Assembly: GCF_000761445.1 (NCBI RefSeq) | Contig: NZ_KN196470.1 | Span: forward strand, 990,699 to 1,054,698 | Source of the DNA: Oleiagrimonas soli | GTDB taxonomy: Bacteria; Pseudomonadota; Gammaproteobacteria; Xanthomonadales; Rhodanobacteraceae | Reading direction: 5' to 3' | Length of the DNA: 64,000 nt | In this document: positions 39,173-50,238 of the stretch, one piece after another | Layout: each line of letters begins with the position of its first letter | Numbering within the stretch: the first letter of the stretch is position 1 | Position numbers and translations under genes: made by a program | The notes under the pieces: generated by a model | Databases searched by the model: none | Told to the model about the DNA's origin: nothing | Seen by the model: the letters and a program-made list of their open reading frames with translations, nothing else

Positions 39173-40177
39173 TCAGCCGTAGTAGCCGCGGTACCACGCC
39201 ACGAAGCGTTCGACGCCGGTCTCGATCGGCGTCGACGGCGCGTAGCCGACGTCGCGCCGCAGCGCCTCGACGTCGGCCCAGGTGTCGGCCACGTCGCCGG
39301 GCTGCATCGGCAGCAGGTTCTTGTTCGCTTCGCGACCCAGGTGCTGTTCCAGCAGCTCGATGAAGCGCAGCAGCTGCACTGGCTTGCCGTGGCCGATGTT
39401 GTACAGCCGCCACGGCGCGCTGGAGCGGTCGCTGACTGGATGCTCCGGGTCGTAGTCGGGATCGGGTTGCGCCGGGTGATCGAGGCAGCGGATCACGCCC
39501 TCGACGATGTCGTCGATGTAGGTGAAGTCGCGGCTGTGGTGGCCGTGGTTGAACACGTCGATGGTCTCGCCGCGCAGGATGCGCTCGGCGAACAGCATCG
39601 GCGACATGTCCGGACGTCCCCACGGGCCGTACACGGTGAAGAAGCGCAGGCCGGTGGTCGGCAGGCGGTACAGGTGGCTGTAGGTGTGCGCCATCAGCTC
39701 GTCGGCGCGCTTGGTGGCCGCGTACAGACTGACCGGGTGATCGACGGCGTGGCGGGTCGAGAACGGCATCGTGCGGTTGTCGCCGTAGACCGAGCTGGAC
39801 GAGGCGTAGACCAGATGCTCGACGTCGCCGTGGCGGCAGGCTTCGAGCACGTTGACGAAGCCGACCACGTTGCTCTGCACGTAGGCGTGCGGATTCTTCA
39901 GCGAGTAGCGCACGCCGGCCTGCGCGGCCAGGTGCGCCACGCGCTGCGGACGGAAACCGTCGAAGGCGTCCTGCACCGCGGCCAGGTCGGCCAGGTCGAT
40001 GCGCCGATGCTGGTAGCGCGGATGTTCGCCAAAGCGGTCCAGGCGCGCCTGCTTCAGCGCCGGATCGTAGTAGTCGTTGTGGTTGTCGATCCCGAGCACG
40101 TCGTCGCCGCGCGCCAGCAGGGCCTCGGCCAGCGCCGCACCGATGAAGCCCGCCGTGCCGGTCACCAGAATCCGCAT
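39173..40177 (-). CDS. NAD-dependent epimerase, UDP-glucuronate 4-epimerase type
   Basis: 334 residues, extended short-chain dehydrogenase. The NAD site is GTAGFIGAALAEALL (residues 6-20) with Asp at the end of strand 2 (GIDNHNDYYDPALK). The catalytic set is SSSSVYG and YAATK. NHNDYYDPALK is typical of UDP-glucuronate 4-epimerases (capsule/LPS type) rather than GalE. It would interconvert UDP-glucuronate and UDP-galacturonate for surface polysaccharide. No other glycan genes are near. The start at 40177 fits the N-terminal MRILVTG; the longer frame to 40306 is not credible. Confidence 0.92.
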   Translation of the reverse strand: MRILVTGTAGFIGAALAEALLARGDDVLGIDNHNDYYDPALKQARLDRFGEHPRYQHRRIDLADLAAVQDAFDGFRPQRVAHLAAQAGVRYSLKNPHAYVQSNVVGFVNVLEACRHGDVEHLVYASSSSVYGDNRTMPFSTRHAVDHPVSLYAATKRADELMAHTYSHLYRLPTTGLRFFTVYGPWGRPDMSPMLFAERILRGETIDVFNHGHHSRDFTYIDDIVEGVIRCLDHPAQPDPDYDPEHPVSDRSSAPWRLYNIGHGKPVQLLRFIELLEQHLGREANKNLLPMQPGDVADTWADVEALRRDVGYAPSTPIETGVERFVAWYRGYYG

Positions 40178-40456
40178 CGTTGAGGGTCCAGAGTCGTCGA
40201 TCAGTGCACCTATTCTAGCGTCTATCGTCGCGAGCCACGCCTTCATGCGCGCGATGGCTGTGGCGGCATTGGAGCGTGAGCTGAAGCGACATTCGCGGGC
40301 CGTCAAGGTTGTGGCGGCCTGGCGGAGGTACTACGGTGGGTCATCCCACAAACGAGCCGGCCAGTCGTGCGGCGTCTGTTGCGGTCGTTGTTTTCTGCGG
40401 TCCTAGGCGGTGTACCGACTCGGACGTGCTCCGTCCAGCGGAAGGGGCAGCAGACG

Positions 40457-41667
40457 ATGACCAAAATCCGGGTGGAGAAGCTCACCAAGATCTTCGGGCC
40501 GCATCCCGAGCAGGGATTGCGCATGCTCGACGAGGGCAAGAGCAACGCCGAGATTCGCGAGACCGGCCAGGCAGTCGGCATTGCCGACGTGTCCTTCGAG
40601 GTACAGGAGGGCGAGTTCCTGGTGGTGATGGGGCTCAGCGGCAGCGGCAAGTCGACGCTGATCCGCTGCCTGAACCGCCTCAACGAGCCCACGCGCGGGC
40701 ACATCTTCATCGACGGCGACGACATCACGCGGTTCGATCGCGAGCACTTGCTCAAGCTGCGTCAGACCAAGATCAGCATGGTGTTCCAGCATTTCGCGCT
40801 GTTCCCGCACCGCACGGTGGTGGACAACGCAGCCTACGGTCTGGAGATTCAGGGCATCGATCCCGATGAGCGCCGTCGCCGCGCCAACGAGGCGCTGGAA
40901 CTGGTCGGTCTGAAGGGCTGGGCCGATGCCTATCCGGGCCAGCTCAGCGGCGGCATGCAGCAGCGCGTCGGGCTGGCGCGCGCGCTGGCCGTGGAGCCCG
41001 ACATCCTGCTGATGGACGAAGCCTTCAGCGCGCTCGATCCGCTGATCCGGCGCGACATGCAGCACGAGATGATGCAGCTTCAGCAGCGCGTGAAGAAGAC
41101 CATCGTGTTCATCACGCATGATCTGGACGAGGCGCTGCAGGTCGGCGATCGCATCGTGCTGATGAAGGACGGCCGGGTGGTGCAGATCGGCACGCCCGAG
41201 GACATCCTCAATAATCCCGCCAATGCCTACGTCGAGCGCTTCGTCGAGAACGTCGACATGTCGCGGGTGCTGACCGCGCAGTCGGTGCTGCAGCGTGCGC
41301 GCGTGCTGGCGTTCCCGAACGACGGGCCGCGCACGGTGCTGCGCAAGATGGCCGACGAGAACTACGCCAGCCTGCTGGTGGTGAACCGCGATTACACCCT
41401 GATCGGCTCGATCAGCGCCGAAGCCGCCAGTCAGGCGGTGAAGGACGGCGTCGAGACCATCGGCGCCCTGGTCGAGGAAACGCCCTCGGTGCCGCCCACC
41501 GAGCCGCTGATGAGCGTGATCGGCATTCTGGCCGACTGGCGCTGGCTGCTGCCCGTCATCGACGAGAACAATAAGGTGCTCGGCGTGGTGACCCGCGCGG
41601 CGGTGCTGACCGCGCTGGCCGAGAACAACGACACCTCCGTTTCGGATGCGGAAAGGAGCGACGCGGC

Positions 41668-41671
<4 letters not shown>
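40457..41671 (+). CDS. proV: Glycine betaine/proline-type ABC importer ATPase with CBS domains
   Basis: 404 residues. The ABC ATPase (Walker A GLSGSGKST, signature LSGGMQQRVGLARAL, Walker B ILLMDEAFSALD, H-loop ITHD) is preceded by the ProV-type insertion (PEQGLRMLDEGKSNAEI). Two C-terminal CBS motifs (about 275-395) sense ionic strength in the family. It powers osmoprotectant uptake. The start at 40457 has a purine-rich GGAAGGGGCAG region upstream; the extension to 40367 is unlikely. Its stop overlaps the proW ATG (ATGA). The 279-base gap before it shows only a small GTGGG/CCCAC hairpin near 40335. Confidence 0.96.
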
Positions 41672-42519
<848 letters not shown>

Positions 42520-42555
42520 TTCACGTTTTTCCCCCTGAAGCCAAGGAGCGATTCC

Positions 42556-43521
42556 ATGAACCGCACCCCATCCCTACGCACTACCTGCGCTATGGCGGTT
42601 GCCGCATTGGCGCTGGCCGCCTGTTCCAACAACGGCGGCTCGTCGAGCGATCACGCCGGCGCATCGTCTTCGTCCGCGGCCACGGCGAGCGCCAAGCCGG
42701 CGGCGTCCGGCGGGCACGTCAAGCTGGCCTACGTCGAGTGGTCCAGCTGCACCGCCGCGACCAACGTGGTGAAAGCCGCGCTGGAGCAGAAGGGCTACAC
42801 GGTGGACGCCGTGTCGGTCAGCGGCGCGGCCATGTATTCGGCCATCGCCAATGGCGACGCCGACGCCACCGTGTGTGCCTGGCTGCCGACCACACAGGCC
42901 AACTACTACGCCAAGACCAAGGATCGTCTGGACAATCTCGGTCCGAACATGCAGGGCACCAAGCTCGGTCTGGTGGTGCCGGATTACGTCAGCATCGACA
43001 GCATCGAGCAGCTCAAGGCGAATGCCGACAAGTTCGACGACCGCATCGTCGGCATCGATCCCGGCGCGGGCGAGATGGATCTGACGCAGAAGGTGATCAA
43101 GCAGTACGGCCTGCCGCTGAAGCTGGTGGCCGGTAGCGGCGCGACCATGACCGCCGCGCTGAAGAGCGCCATCGACGAGCACAAGTGGATCGTCGTGACC
43201 GGCTGGACGCCGCACTGGATGTGGGCGCGCTGGAAGCTGAAGTATCTGGCCGATCCGAAGAACATCTATGGCGACGCCGAGAGCATCGACACCCTGGCGC
43301 GCAAGGGGCTGCAGACCAGCGATCCGGGCGCCTACGCCATCCTCGACGGTTTTCACTGGACGGCCGGCGACATGCAGCAAGTCATGGCTGCCGCGCGCGA
43401 GCCGGGCAGCGATCCGGCATCGGCCGCCAAACAGTGGGTCGCCGCGCATCCCGACAAGGTAGACGCCTGGACCGGCAGCGCCGACACCAAGGGCATGGCC
43501 GACACCGGCACGGCCCAGTGA
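42556..43521 (+). CDS. proX: Glycine betaine/choline-binding lipoprotein (OpuAC family)
   Basis: 321 residues. The lipoprotein signal has lipobox LAAC|S (Cys about 23), then a Ser/Ala-rich tether of about 30 residues, then the OpuAC ligand domain. Tryptophans likely to build the quaternary-ammonium cage occur in YVEWSSCTAATN, VCAWLPTTQAN and GWTPHWMWARW. An anchored binding protein is unusual for a Gram-negative ProX, which is normally soluble, although lipoprotein forms exist. AAGGAG is 8 bases before the ATG. It lies 36 bases after proW in the same operon. Confidence 0.94.
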   Translation: MNRTPSLRTTCAMAVAALALAACSNNGGSSSDHAGASSSSAATASAKPAASGGHVKLAYVEWSSCTAATNVVKAALEQKGYTVDAVSVSGAAMYSAIANGDADATVCAWLPTTQANYYAKTKDRLDNLGPNMQGTKLGLVVPDYVSIDSIEQLKANADKFDDRIVGIDPGAGEMDLTQKVIKQYGLPLKLVAGSGATMTAALKSAIDEHKWIVVTGWTPHWMWARWKLKYLADPKNIYGDAESIDTLARKGLQTSDPGAYAILDGFHWTAGDMQQVMAAAREPGSDPASAAKQWVAAHPDKVDAWTGSADTKGMADTGTAQ

Positions 43522-43595
43522 GATCGGGTTGACCCGAGCGCCGGGCGGCTGAGCAGCGTCGCCCGGCATGCATCCAATCGAAAAAGGGGATCGCC

Positions 43596-44963
43596 ATGAA
43601 CGCATCCACCCGTGCCTGCGCGCTGGCCATCGGCATCGCCGCAGCGCTGGCTGCGCCCTACGCGGCCGCTTCCGGTACGACCGGCCAGAAGAACGACAAG
43701 CCATCCAGGCAGGCCGACATGACGGCGCGCATCCGCGCCATGCAGAAGCAGATCGACAGGTTGCAGAAGCAGCTCGACGACATGCGGGCCCAGCAGGCGG
43801 CCACGCAGCAACAGTCGTCCGACACGCGCAAGAAGCTGGACACGCTGGCCGAAGACAGCAAGAAGACCCAGGCCAAGGTCGCCAAGGTCGAGAAGAAAAA
43901 GAAGAACGGCATCACCGTCGGCGGCGCCATGCGCTTCCAGTACAGCTACGAGGACTACAACAAGAGCAATGTCCACCGCACCGGCGACGCCGATTTCGAC
44001 ATCTTCCGCCTGAACTTTCGCGGCAAGGTCGACGACATCGAGTTGCAGGCCGAGTGGCGCTGGTTCCAGTACATGAGCGCGGTGAAATACGCTTGGCTGG
44101 GCTATGACTTCAGCAAGCACCAGCAGTTGCAGGTGGGTCTGACGCGCATCCCGTTCGGCAACCAGCCGTACAACTCGCACAACTACTTCTTCAGCTCGAA
44201 CTATTACCTGGGGCTGGAAGACACCTACCACATGGGCGTCGAGTACGTGTATTCGGGCGATCCGTGGAACGTGCAGCTGGCGTTCTTCAAGAACGACGGC
44301 ATGGGCGGCATCGACGGTTACGTCAGCAACCGCTCCGACAGCTATTCGTACAACGTGGTCGGCGTGCGCGGTGCGGGCGAGGGCATCTACGACGATCCGC
44401 AGCACCCGATCGCCAGCGCGAACACGGCCGCTGCGCGCGTCGCTTACACCTTCACGCCCAACGACGATCTCAAGGTCGAGCTGGGCGCGTCGGGCCTGCA
44501 CGGTGGGCTGGAAGGTCCGGCCTCCAGCGTCGGTAGCTACTCGGCCTACGCGCTGCACATGAACACGACCTACAAGCGTTGGAACCTCCAGGCGCAGGCA
44601 TCGCGCTACGACTACAACGTCGACGGCGGCGGCGACCTGCTGGCCGTGGGCGCCTACGCGTTCTACGACTCCATTCCGGCCAAGGCCGATTCCTACACCT
44701 TCAACGTGAAATATCACCAGCCGGTGCGATGGGGACCGATCAAGGGGCTGGACTTCTACAACGACTACTCGTTGATCACCAACAAGTCCGGCATGCTGCC
44801 GAGCACCTTCATGAACATCCTCGGCGTCGGCGTGTCGGCGGGCGATCTGTACACCTATTTCGATTTCGTCACCGCGCGCAACCAGCCGTTCATCGGCGGC
44901 AGCATGGCCGGCGACGGCAAGGTCGAGCATCGCTTCAACGTGAACTTCGGGTTTTATTTCTGA
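43596..44963 (+). CDS. Outer-membrane porin with N-terminal coiled coil
   Basis: 455 residues. A Sec signal peptide (about 1-26) is followed by a heptad-like coiled coil (about 42-100: MQKQIDRLQKQLDDMRAQ, then a Lys-rich stretch) and a beta barrel ending in the consensus terminal aromatic (FNVNFGFYF). This layout resembles OprO/OprP-like porins whose coiled coil trimerises and contacts peptidoglycan. The solute is not predictable. The position 74 bases after proX suggests a porin serving osmoprotectant uptake; that is inference. Confidence 0.85.
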   Translation: MNASTRACALAIGIAAALAAPYAAASGTTGQKNDKPSRQADMTARIRAMQKQIDRLQKQLDDMRAQQAATQQQSSDTRKKLDTLAEDSKKTQAKVAKVEKKKKNGITVGGAMRFQYSYEDYNKSNVHRTGDADFDIFRLNFRGKVDDIELQAEWRWFQYMSAVKYAWLGYDFSKHQQLQVGLTRIPFGNQPYNSHNYFFSSNYYLGLEDTYHMGVEYVYSGDPWNVQLAFFKNDGMGGIDGYVSNRSDSYSYNVVGVRGAGEGIYDDPQHPIASANTAAARVAYTFTPNDDLKVELGASGLHGGLEGPASSVGSYSAYALHMNTTYKRWNLQAQASRYDYNVDGGGDLLAVGAYAFYDSIPAKADSYTFNVKYHQPVRWGPIKGLDFYNDYSLITNKSGMLPSTFMNILGVGVSAGDLYTYFDFVTARNQPFIGGSMAGDGKVEHRFNVNFGFYF

Positions 44964-44990
44964 GGGCCGGGGTGAACGACCTACGGGGTC

Positions 44991-45070
44991 GTCATTCCTG
45001 CGCAAGCAGGAACCCAGTGACTTTCGATCCGTCGAGAAAGTCGCTGGGTCCCGGCATTCGCCGGGATGAC
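44991..45070 (+). repeat. Interspersed palindromic repeat, copy 1
   Basis: An 80-base element with GTCATTCCTGCG at one end, CCGGGATGAC at the other and internal pairing arms (GCAAGCAGGAACCCAG / CTGGGTCCCGGC). The same element occurs inverted at 63532-63618. It follows the porin stop by 27 bases and can fold into a large hairpin. It is typical of short non-autonomous repeats scattered between genes. Confidence 0.85.
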
Positions 45071-45272
45071 GACAGAAAAAATGCTCGCGACAAGCCCCAA
45101 CGAGGATTCCGAAGTCTTCAAGGGCTGCGTGTCGTAGTCACTACGCGCAAGTACGCATCGACCGAACTGCGTCAATGCAATACTTCCCGTTGCACGGCAC
45201 AGAGAGAAGCAAGAGCTGCATGGTTCCGTGCCGGGCAAAGCAGGTGGATGCGTCACAGGTGCCGCTGCGTCG
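45071..45272. other. Non-coding stretch upstream of the thrS promoter
   Basis: No gene or RNA was recognised between the palindromic repeat and the thrS promoter. Short ORFs here are not supported by ribosome sites or composition. Confidence 0.5.
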
Positions 45273-45301
45273 TTGACACGATGCAGGTGCCGGGCTAGCT
45301 T
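45273..45301 (+). promoter_or_regulatory. Promoter of the thrS operon
   Basis: A perfect -35 TTGACA (45273-45278), a 17-base spacer and TAGCTT (45296-45301) predict a start near 45308. This leaves a roughly 150-base leader before thrS containing a small ORF and a terminator. Confidence 0.7.
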
Positions 45302-45361
45302 TCACTCCATCCGAAACATGAACAAGGTGGCCGGCAGGTAACTGCAGGTCGAGTGTGCGAC

Positions 45362-45388
45362 ATGGACACTACGAACTCCCGACATTGA
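45362..45388 (+). CDS. Possible 8-residue thrS leader peptide
   Basis: ATG GAC ACT ACG AAC TCC CGA CAT TGA encodes MDTTNSRH. Two adjacent Thr codons lie 26 bases before a strong intrinsic terminator and within the predicted thrS leader RNA. The ribosome site is weak (GAGTG). An ORF this short arises often by chance, so it rests on position and Thr content alone. Confidence 0.35.
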   Translation: MDTTNSRH

Positions 45389-45413
45389 ATCTTCGCGCTG
45401 GGCTTCCACCATG

Positions 45414-45434
45414 GGGCGCTGCGCGCCCTTTTTT
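45414..45434 (+). terminator. Intrinsic terminator/attenuator in the thrS leader
   Basis: GGGCGC (45414-45419), loop TGC, GCGCCC (45423-45428), then TTTTTT (45429-45434). It lies downstream of the promoter and 24 bases before the thrS ATG, so it would cut transcription of the operon unless bypassed. It could otherwise end an upstream small RNA, but no upstream gene on this strand is near. Confidence 0.75.
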
Positions 45435-45458
45435 ATTGCTCGCAGAAATGTTCCGACC

Positions 45459-47360
45459 ATGATTGAAATTACTCTTCCCGACGGCAGCAAGCGGCCGTTT
45501 GAACACCCCGTGTCCGTGCAGGATGTGGCCGCCTCCATCGGCGCCGGTCTGGCCAAGGCCACGTTGGCCGGCAAGGTCGACGGCAAGCTGGTCGACGCCA
45601 GCTATCGCATCGATCGCGACGCCGGCCTGGAAATCGTCACCGACAAGAGCCCCGAGGCGCTGGAGATCCTGCGCCACTCGACCGCGCATCTGCTGGCGCA
45701 GGCCGTGCAGCGCCTGTATCCGGGCGCGCAGGTCACCATCGGTCCGGTCATCGACAACGGCTTCTACTACGACTTCGCCTACGAGCGTCCCTTCACGCCG
45801 GAAGATCTGGAAAAGATCGAGGCGGAGATGAAGAAGATCGTCGACGAGAAGCTGCCGGTCGAGCGCAGCGTGAAGTCGCGCGACGATGCGGTGAGGTTCT
45901 TCCGCGACATGGGCGAGGAGTACAAGGCCGAGATCATCGAGTCGATCCCGGCCAACGAGGAGCTTTCGCTCTACAGCCAGGGCGAATTCACCGACCTTTG
46001 CCGCGGTCCGCACGTGCCCGACACTGGCAAGCTGCGCGCGTTCAAGCTGATGAAGGTGGCCGGCGCCTACTGGCGCGGCGATTCGGACAACGCGATGCTG
46101 ACGCGCATCTACGGCACCGCGTGGGTCAACGACAAGCAGCTCAAGGCCTACCTGACCCAGTTGGAAGAAGCCGAGAAACGCGACCACCGCAAGATCGGCA
46201 AGGCCATGGGCCTGTTCCACCAGCAGGAAGAAGGTCCGGGCATGGTGTTCTGGCACCCGAAGGGCTGGGCGCTGTGGCAGCAGGTCGAGCAGTACATGCG
46301 CAAGGTGTACCGCGACTCCGGCTACAAGGAAGTGCGCGGCCCGCAGATCCTCGACGTGTCGCTGTGGAAGAAATCCGGCCACTGGGACAACTACAAGGAC
46401 AACATGTTCTTCACCGAGTCGGAGAAGCACACCTACGCGGTGAAGCCGATGAACTGCCCGGGTCACGTGCAGATCTACAATGCCGGTCTGCACAGCTATC
46501 GCGACCTGCCGATCCGCTACGGCGAGTTCGGCGGCTGCCACCGCAACGAGCCGTCCGGCGCGCTGCATGGCCTGATGCGTGTGCGCGCCTTCACCCAGGA
46601 CGACGGCCACATCTTCTGCACGCCCGAGCAGATCGAGGCCGAGGTGACCGCCTTCCACGCCCAGGCGATGAAGGTGTACGGCGATTTCGGCTTCGAGCAC
46701 ATCGAGATGAAGATCGCGCTGCGTCCCGAGGACCGCATCGGCGCGGACGAAGTCTGGGATGCTTCGGAGGAAGCCCTGCGCAGCGCCTTGCGCGCCGCCG
46801 GCGTCGAGTGGGACGAGCTGCCGGGCGAGGGCGCGTTCTACGGCCCGAAGATCGAGTACCATATGCGTGACTCGATCGGCCGCGGCTGGCAGGTCGGCAC
46901 CATGCAGGTGGATTTCTCCATGCCCGAGCGTCTGGGCGCGGAGTATGTGGACGAACACAGTCAGCGTCGGCATCCGGTGATGTTGCATCGCGCCATCGTG
47001 GGTTCGATGGAGCGCTTCATCGGTATCCTGATCGAACATCATGCAGGCCAGTTCCCGGCCTGGCTGGCGCCGGTGCAAGCGGTGGTGATGAACATCACCG
47101 ATGCACAGGCGGACTTCGCCGCCGAGGTGGCGCAAGTCCTTGTCGAGAAAGGCTTCCGTGTGGAAGCGGATTTGCGCAACGAAAAAGTCGGCTATAAAAT
47201 CCGCGAACATACGCTGTCGAAGGTGCCGTATCTCCTGGTCGTGGGCGACCGCGAGAAGGAGGCAGGCGCCGTTTCCGTGCGTAGCCGCTCGGGTGAGGAT
47301 CTGGGCAGCATGCCGCTGGCGGATTTCGCCGCGCGGCTGGAGACCGAGGGTCGACGCTGA
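45459..47360 (+). CDS. thrS: Threonyl-tRNA synthetase
   Basis: 633 residues (E. coli 642). The TGS domain is at about 1-62. The editing domain carries [10 protein letters not shown] and the C-terminal half of the HXXXH/C zinc-type site (TDLCRGPHV). The class II catalytic core ([10 protein letters not shown] zinc Cys, [20 protein letters not shown] motif 2, [18 protein letters not shown] motif 3) and the anticodon-binding domain complete it. It charges tRNA-Thr. The ATG at 45459 is chosen because MIEITLPDG is the standard N-terminus. It is first gene of the translation operon and preceded by a terminator-bearing leader. Confidence 0.99.
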   Translation: MIEITLPDGSKRPFEHPVSVQDVAASIGAGLAKATLAGKVDGKLVDASYRIDRDAGLEIVTDKSPEALEILRHSTAHLLAQAVQRLYPGAQVTIGPVIDNGFYYDFAYERPFTPEDLEKIEAEMKKIVDEKLPVERSVKSRDDAVRFFRDMGEEYKAEIIESIPANEELSLYSQGEFTDLCRGPHVPDTGKLRAFKLMKVAGAYWRGDSDNAMLTRIYGTAWVNDKQLKAYLTQLEEAEKRDHRKIGKAMGLFHQQEEGPGMVFWHPKGWALWQQVEQYMRKVYRDSGYKEVRGPQILDVSLWKKSGHWDNYKDNMFFTESEKHTYAVKPMNCPGHVQIYNAGLHSYRDLPIRYGEFGGCHRNEPSGALHGLMRVRAFTQDDGHIFCTPEQIEAEVTAFHAQAMKVYGDFGFEHIEMKIALRPEDRIGADEVWDASEEALRSALRAAGVEWDELPGEGAFYGPKIEYHMRDSIGRGWQVGTMQVDFSMPERLGAEYVDEHSQRRHPVMLHRAIVGSMERFIGILIEHHAGQFPAWLAPVQAVVMNITDAQADFAAEVAQVLVEKGFRVEADLRNEKVGYKIREHTLSKVPYLLVVGDREKEAGAVSVRSRSGEDLGSMPLADFAARLETEGRR

Positions 47361-47401
47361 TCGGCCACGGTCATTCTTGAGCATCATTTGGAGGACGAGG
47401 T

Positions 47402-47929
47402 ATCGCCACCCCTGACAACAAGCGTAATCGTCGCAATCACGAAATCCGCGTGCCCAAGGTTCGCGTCATCGACGCCGAAGGCGAGCAGGTCGGTATCGTA
47501 AGCCGCGACGAAGCGTTGGAAATGGCCGAGGAAGCCGGCCTGGACCTGGTGGAAATCCAGCCCAACGCCGAACCGCCGGTCTGCCGCATCATGGACTTCG
47601 GCAAGTACAAGTTCGAGCAGCAGAAAAAGGCCAACGCGGCGCGCAAGAAGACCAAGAAGATCGAGATCAAGGAAATCAAGTTCCGTCCGAACACGGACGT
47701 GGGCGATTACCAGATCAAGCTGCGCAACATCCTGCGTTTCCTCGAGGAAGGCGACAAGGTCAAGGTGACCATTCGCTTCCGCGGACGCGAGATGGCGCAT
47801 CAGGAACTCGGTCGCGAGCTGGCTTCGCGCGTGCAGCAGGATGTCGGCGAGAACGGCGTGGTCGAGCAGTTTCCGCGCCAGGAAGGCCGTCTGATGGTGA
47901 TGATGCTGGCGCCGCCGAAGACTTCCTGA
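47402..47929 (+). CDS. infC: Translation initiation factor IF-3, AUC start codon
   Basis: 175 residues. IF-3 blocks premature subunit joining and checks the initiation codon. The N-domain has [21 protein letters not shown] and the C-domain [21 protein letters not shown] and RFRGREMAH. The reading frame extends upstream of the first GTG (47450) to an ATC at 47402 with a perfect GGAGG 7 bases before it, giving a (M)[20 protein letters not shown]-terminus that matches the family. No ATG/GTG/TTG lies in frame near that ribosome site, so AUC is the probable start. E. coli infC uses AUU, which makes IF-3 limit its own synthesis. Confidence 0.95.
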   Translation: MATPDNKRNRRNHEIRVPKVRVIDAEGEQVGIVSRDEALEMAEEAGLDLVEIQPNAEPPVCRIMDFGKYKFEQQKKANAARKKTKKIEIKEIKFRPNTDVGDYQIKLRNILRFLEEGDKVKVTIRFRGREMAHQELGRELASRVQQDVGENGVVEQFPRQEGRLMVMMLAPPKTS

Positions 47930-47956
47930 AGTCTCGGCTGGACGCCTGACATTCGT

Positions 47957-48006
47957 CTCCGCGAGCCCTCGCGGAGGCGGTAGCGTGCGAGGCTTCCCTC
48001 GCGCGC
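47957..48006 (+). other. Two strong hairpins between infC and rpmI
   Basis: CTCCGCGAG/CTCGCGGAG (47957-47965 with 47968-47976) and a 10-bp stem with tetraloop CTTC (47983-47992 with 47997-48006). Neither has a U-run. They lie between infC and a possible rpmI promoter, so processing, attenuation or part of an L20-type leader are all possible. Confidence 0.6.
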
Positions 48007-48023
48007 AGTATTCATAGTAAAAT
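47994..48023 (+). promoter_or_regulatory. Possible internal promoter for rpmI-rplT
   Basis: TAAAAT (48018-48023) is a strong -10 in an otherwise GC-rich stretch. The -35 (TTCCCT at 47994, spacer 18) is poor. A start near 48030 would give a roughly 105-base leader before rpmI, a place where ribosomal protein L20 autoregulation acts in other bacteria. Confidence 0.4.
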
Positions 48024-48134
48024 CCGCAGTTCGGCCCGATATGGACGGGTCATGACAAGCCGATCCGGGCAGGACGGAAAGCGCCACGCAGTGGCCGCCG
48101 GGGTCAGTCGAAGAAACGAGACAAGGGAATCATC

Positions 48135-48332
48135 ATGCCCAAGATCAAGACCAACCGGGCCGCTGCCAAGCGGTTCCGCAAGACGGCGACCGGCAAGTTC
48201 AAGGCCGGCCATGCCTTCAAGTCGCACATCCTGACCAAGAAGTCGACCAAGCGTAAGCGCGGCCTCCGCGCTCCCAACCACGTGCGCGACTGCGACAGCA
48301 AGTCCGTCGCCCGCATGCTGCCCTACGCGTAA
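48135..48332 (+). CDS. rpmI: 50S ribosomal protein bL35
   Basis: 65 residues, the standard length and sequence ([41 protein letters not shown]). It is a basic protein of the large subunit. AAGGGAATC precedes the ATG. rplT follows after 19 bases, the usual pairing. Confidence 0.98.
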   Translation: MPKIKTNRAAAKRFRKTATGKFKAGHAFKSHILTKKSTKRKRGLRAPNHVRDCDSKSVARMLPYA

Positions 48333-48351
48333 GGATCAGGAGTAGACCACC

Positions 48352-49023
48352 ATGGCACGAGTCAAGCGGGGCGTTATCGCCCGTCGTCGTCACAAGAAAA
48401 TCATCGGTCGCGCGAAGGGCTACTACAACGCCCGCCGCAAGGTGTATCGCGTAGCCAACCAGGCCGTCATCAAGGCCGGCCAGTACGCCTACATCGGCCG
48501 CAAGCAGAAGAAGCGTCAGTTCCGTTCGCTGTGGATCGTGCGTATCAACGCCGCCGCGCGCATGTTCGATCTGTCGTACAGCCGCCTGATCAACGGTCTG
48601 AACAAGGCCGGCATCGAGGTTGACCGCAAGGTCCTGGCCGACATCGCCGTGCACGACATCAAGGCCTTCGGCGCCATCGCCGCGCAGGCCAAGGCCGCGC
48701 TGGAAGGCAAGGCCGCGCCGAAGCCGGCCGCGAAGAAGGCCGCTGCGCCGAAGAAGGCCGCCGCCAAGGGCGACGACCTGACCAAGATCGAGGGCATCGG
48801 CCCGAAGATCGGCGAACTGCTGGCGGGCCAGGGCGTGGACACCTACGCCAAGCTGGCCGACACCAGCGTCGAGAAGCTCGGCGAAATCCTGCACGAAGCC
48901 GGCAGCCGTTATGCCTCCCACGATCCGGGCACCTGGCCGCAGCAGGCCAAGCTGGCCGCCGAAGGCAAGTTTGACGAGCTGAAAGCGCTGCAGGACGAGC
49001 TCAAGGGCGGTCGCGTCGCCTGA
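48352..49023 (+). CDS. rplT: 50S ribosomal protein bL20 fused to a helix-hairpin-helix domain
   Basis: 223 residues, where bL20 is normally about 118. Residues 1-116 are a full bL20 ([59 protein letters not shown]). An Ala/Lys/Pro linker follows (about 117-139, [20 protein letters not shown]). Residues 140-223 form a helix-hairpin-helix-like module ([49 protein letters not shown]), of the type found in L21-like/COG3743 DNA-binding proteins. No stop or frameshift separates the two parts. bL20 is needed for 23S rRNA assembly and represses its own operon. The role of the extra domain is unknown. Confidence 0.95.
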   Translation: MARVKRGVIARRRHKKIIGRAKGYYNARRKVYRVANQAVIKAGQYAYIGRKQKKRQFRSLWIVRINAAARMFDLSYSRLINGLNKAGIEVDRKVLADIAVHDIKAFGAIAAQAKAALEGKAAPKPAAKKAAAPKKAAAKGDDLTKIEGIGPKIGELLAGQGVDTYAKLADTSVEKLGEILHEAGSRYASHDPGTWPQQAKLAAEGKFDELKALQDELKGGRVA

Positions 49024-49031
49024 GCCAGTGA

Positions 49032-50150
<1,119 letters not shown>

Positions 50151-50238
50151 ACGGCCGCGCGGGGGCGACCTCGCGCGCAACCACGGCGCGCCACTCCGCG
50201 CGCACTTCCGACCCTGATACAGAATTGCGGCGCTACAC

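Noticed and set aside
45318-45341. MNKVAGR mini-ORF as the thrS leader peptide
   Set aside because: It contains no Thr codon and lies far from the terminator; the MDTTNSRH frame is the better candidate.
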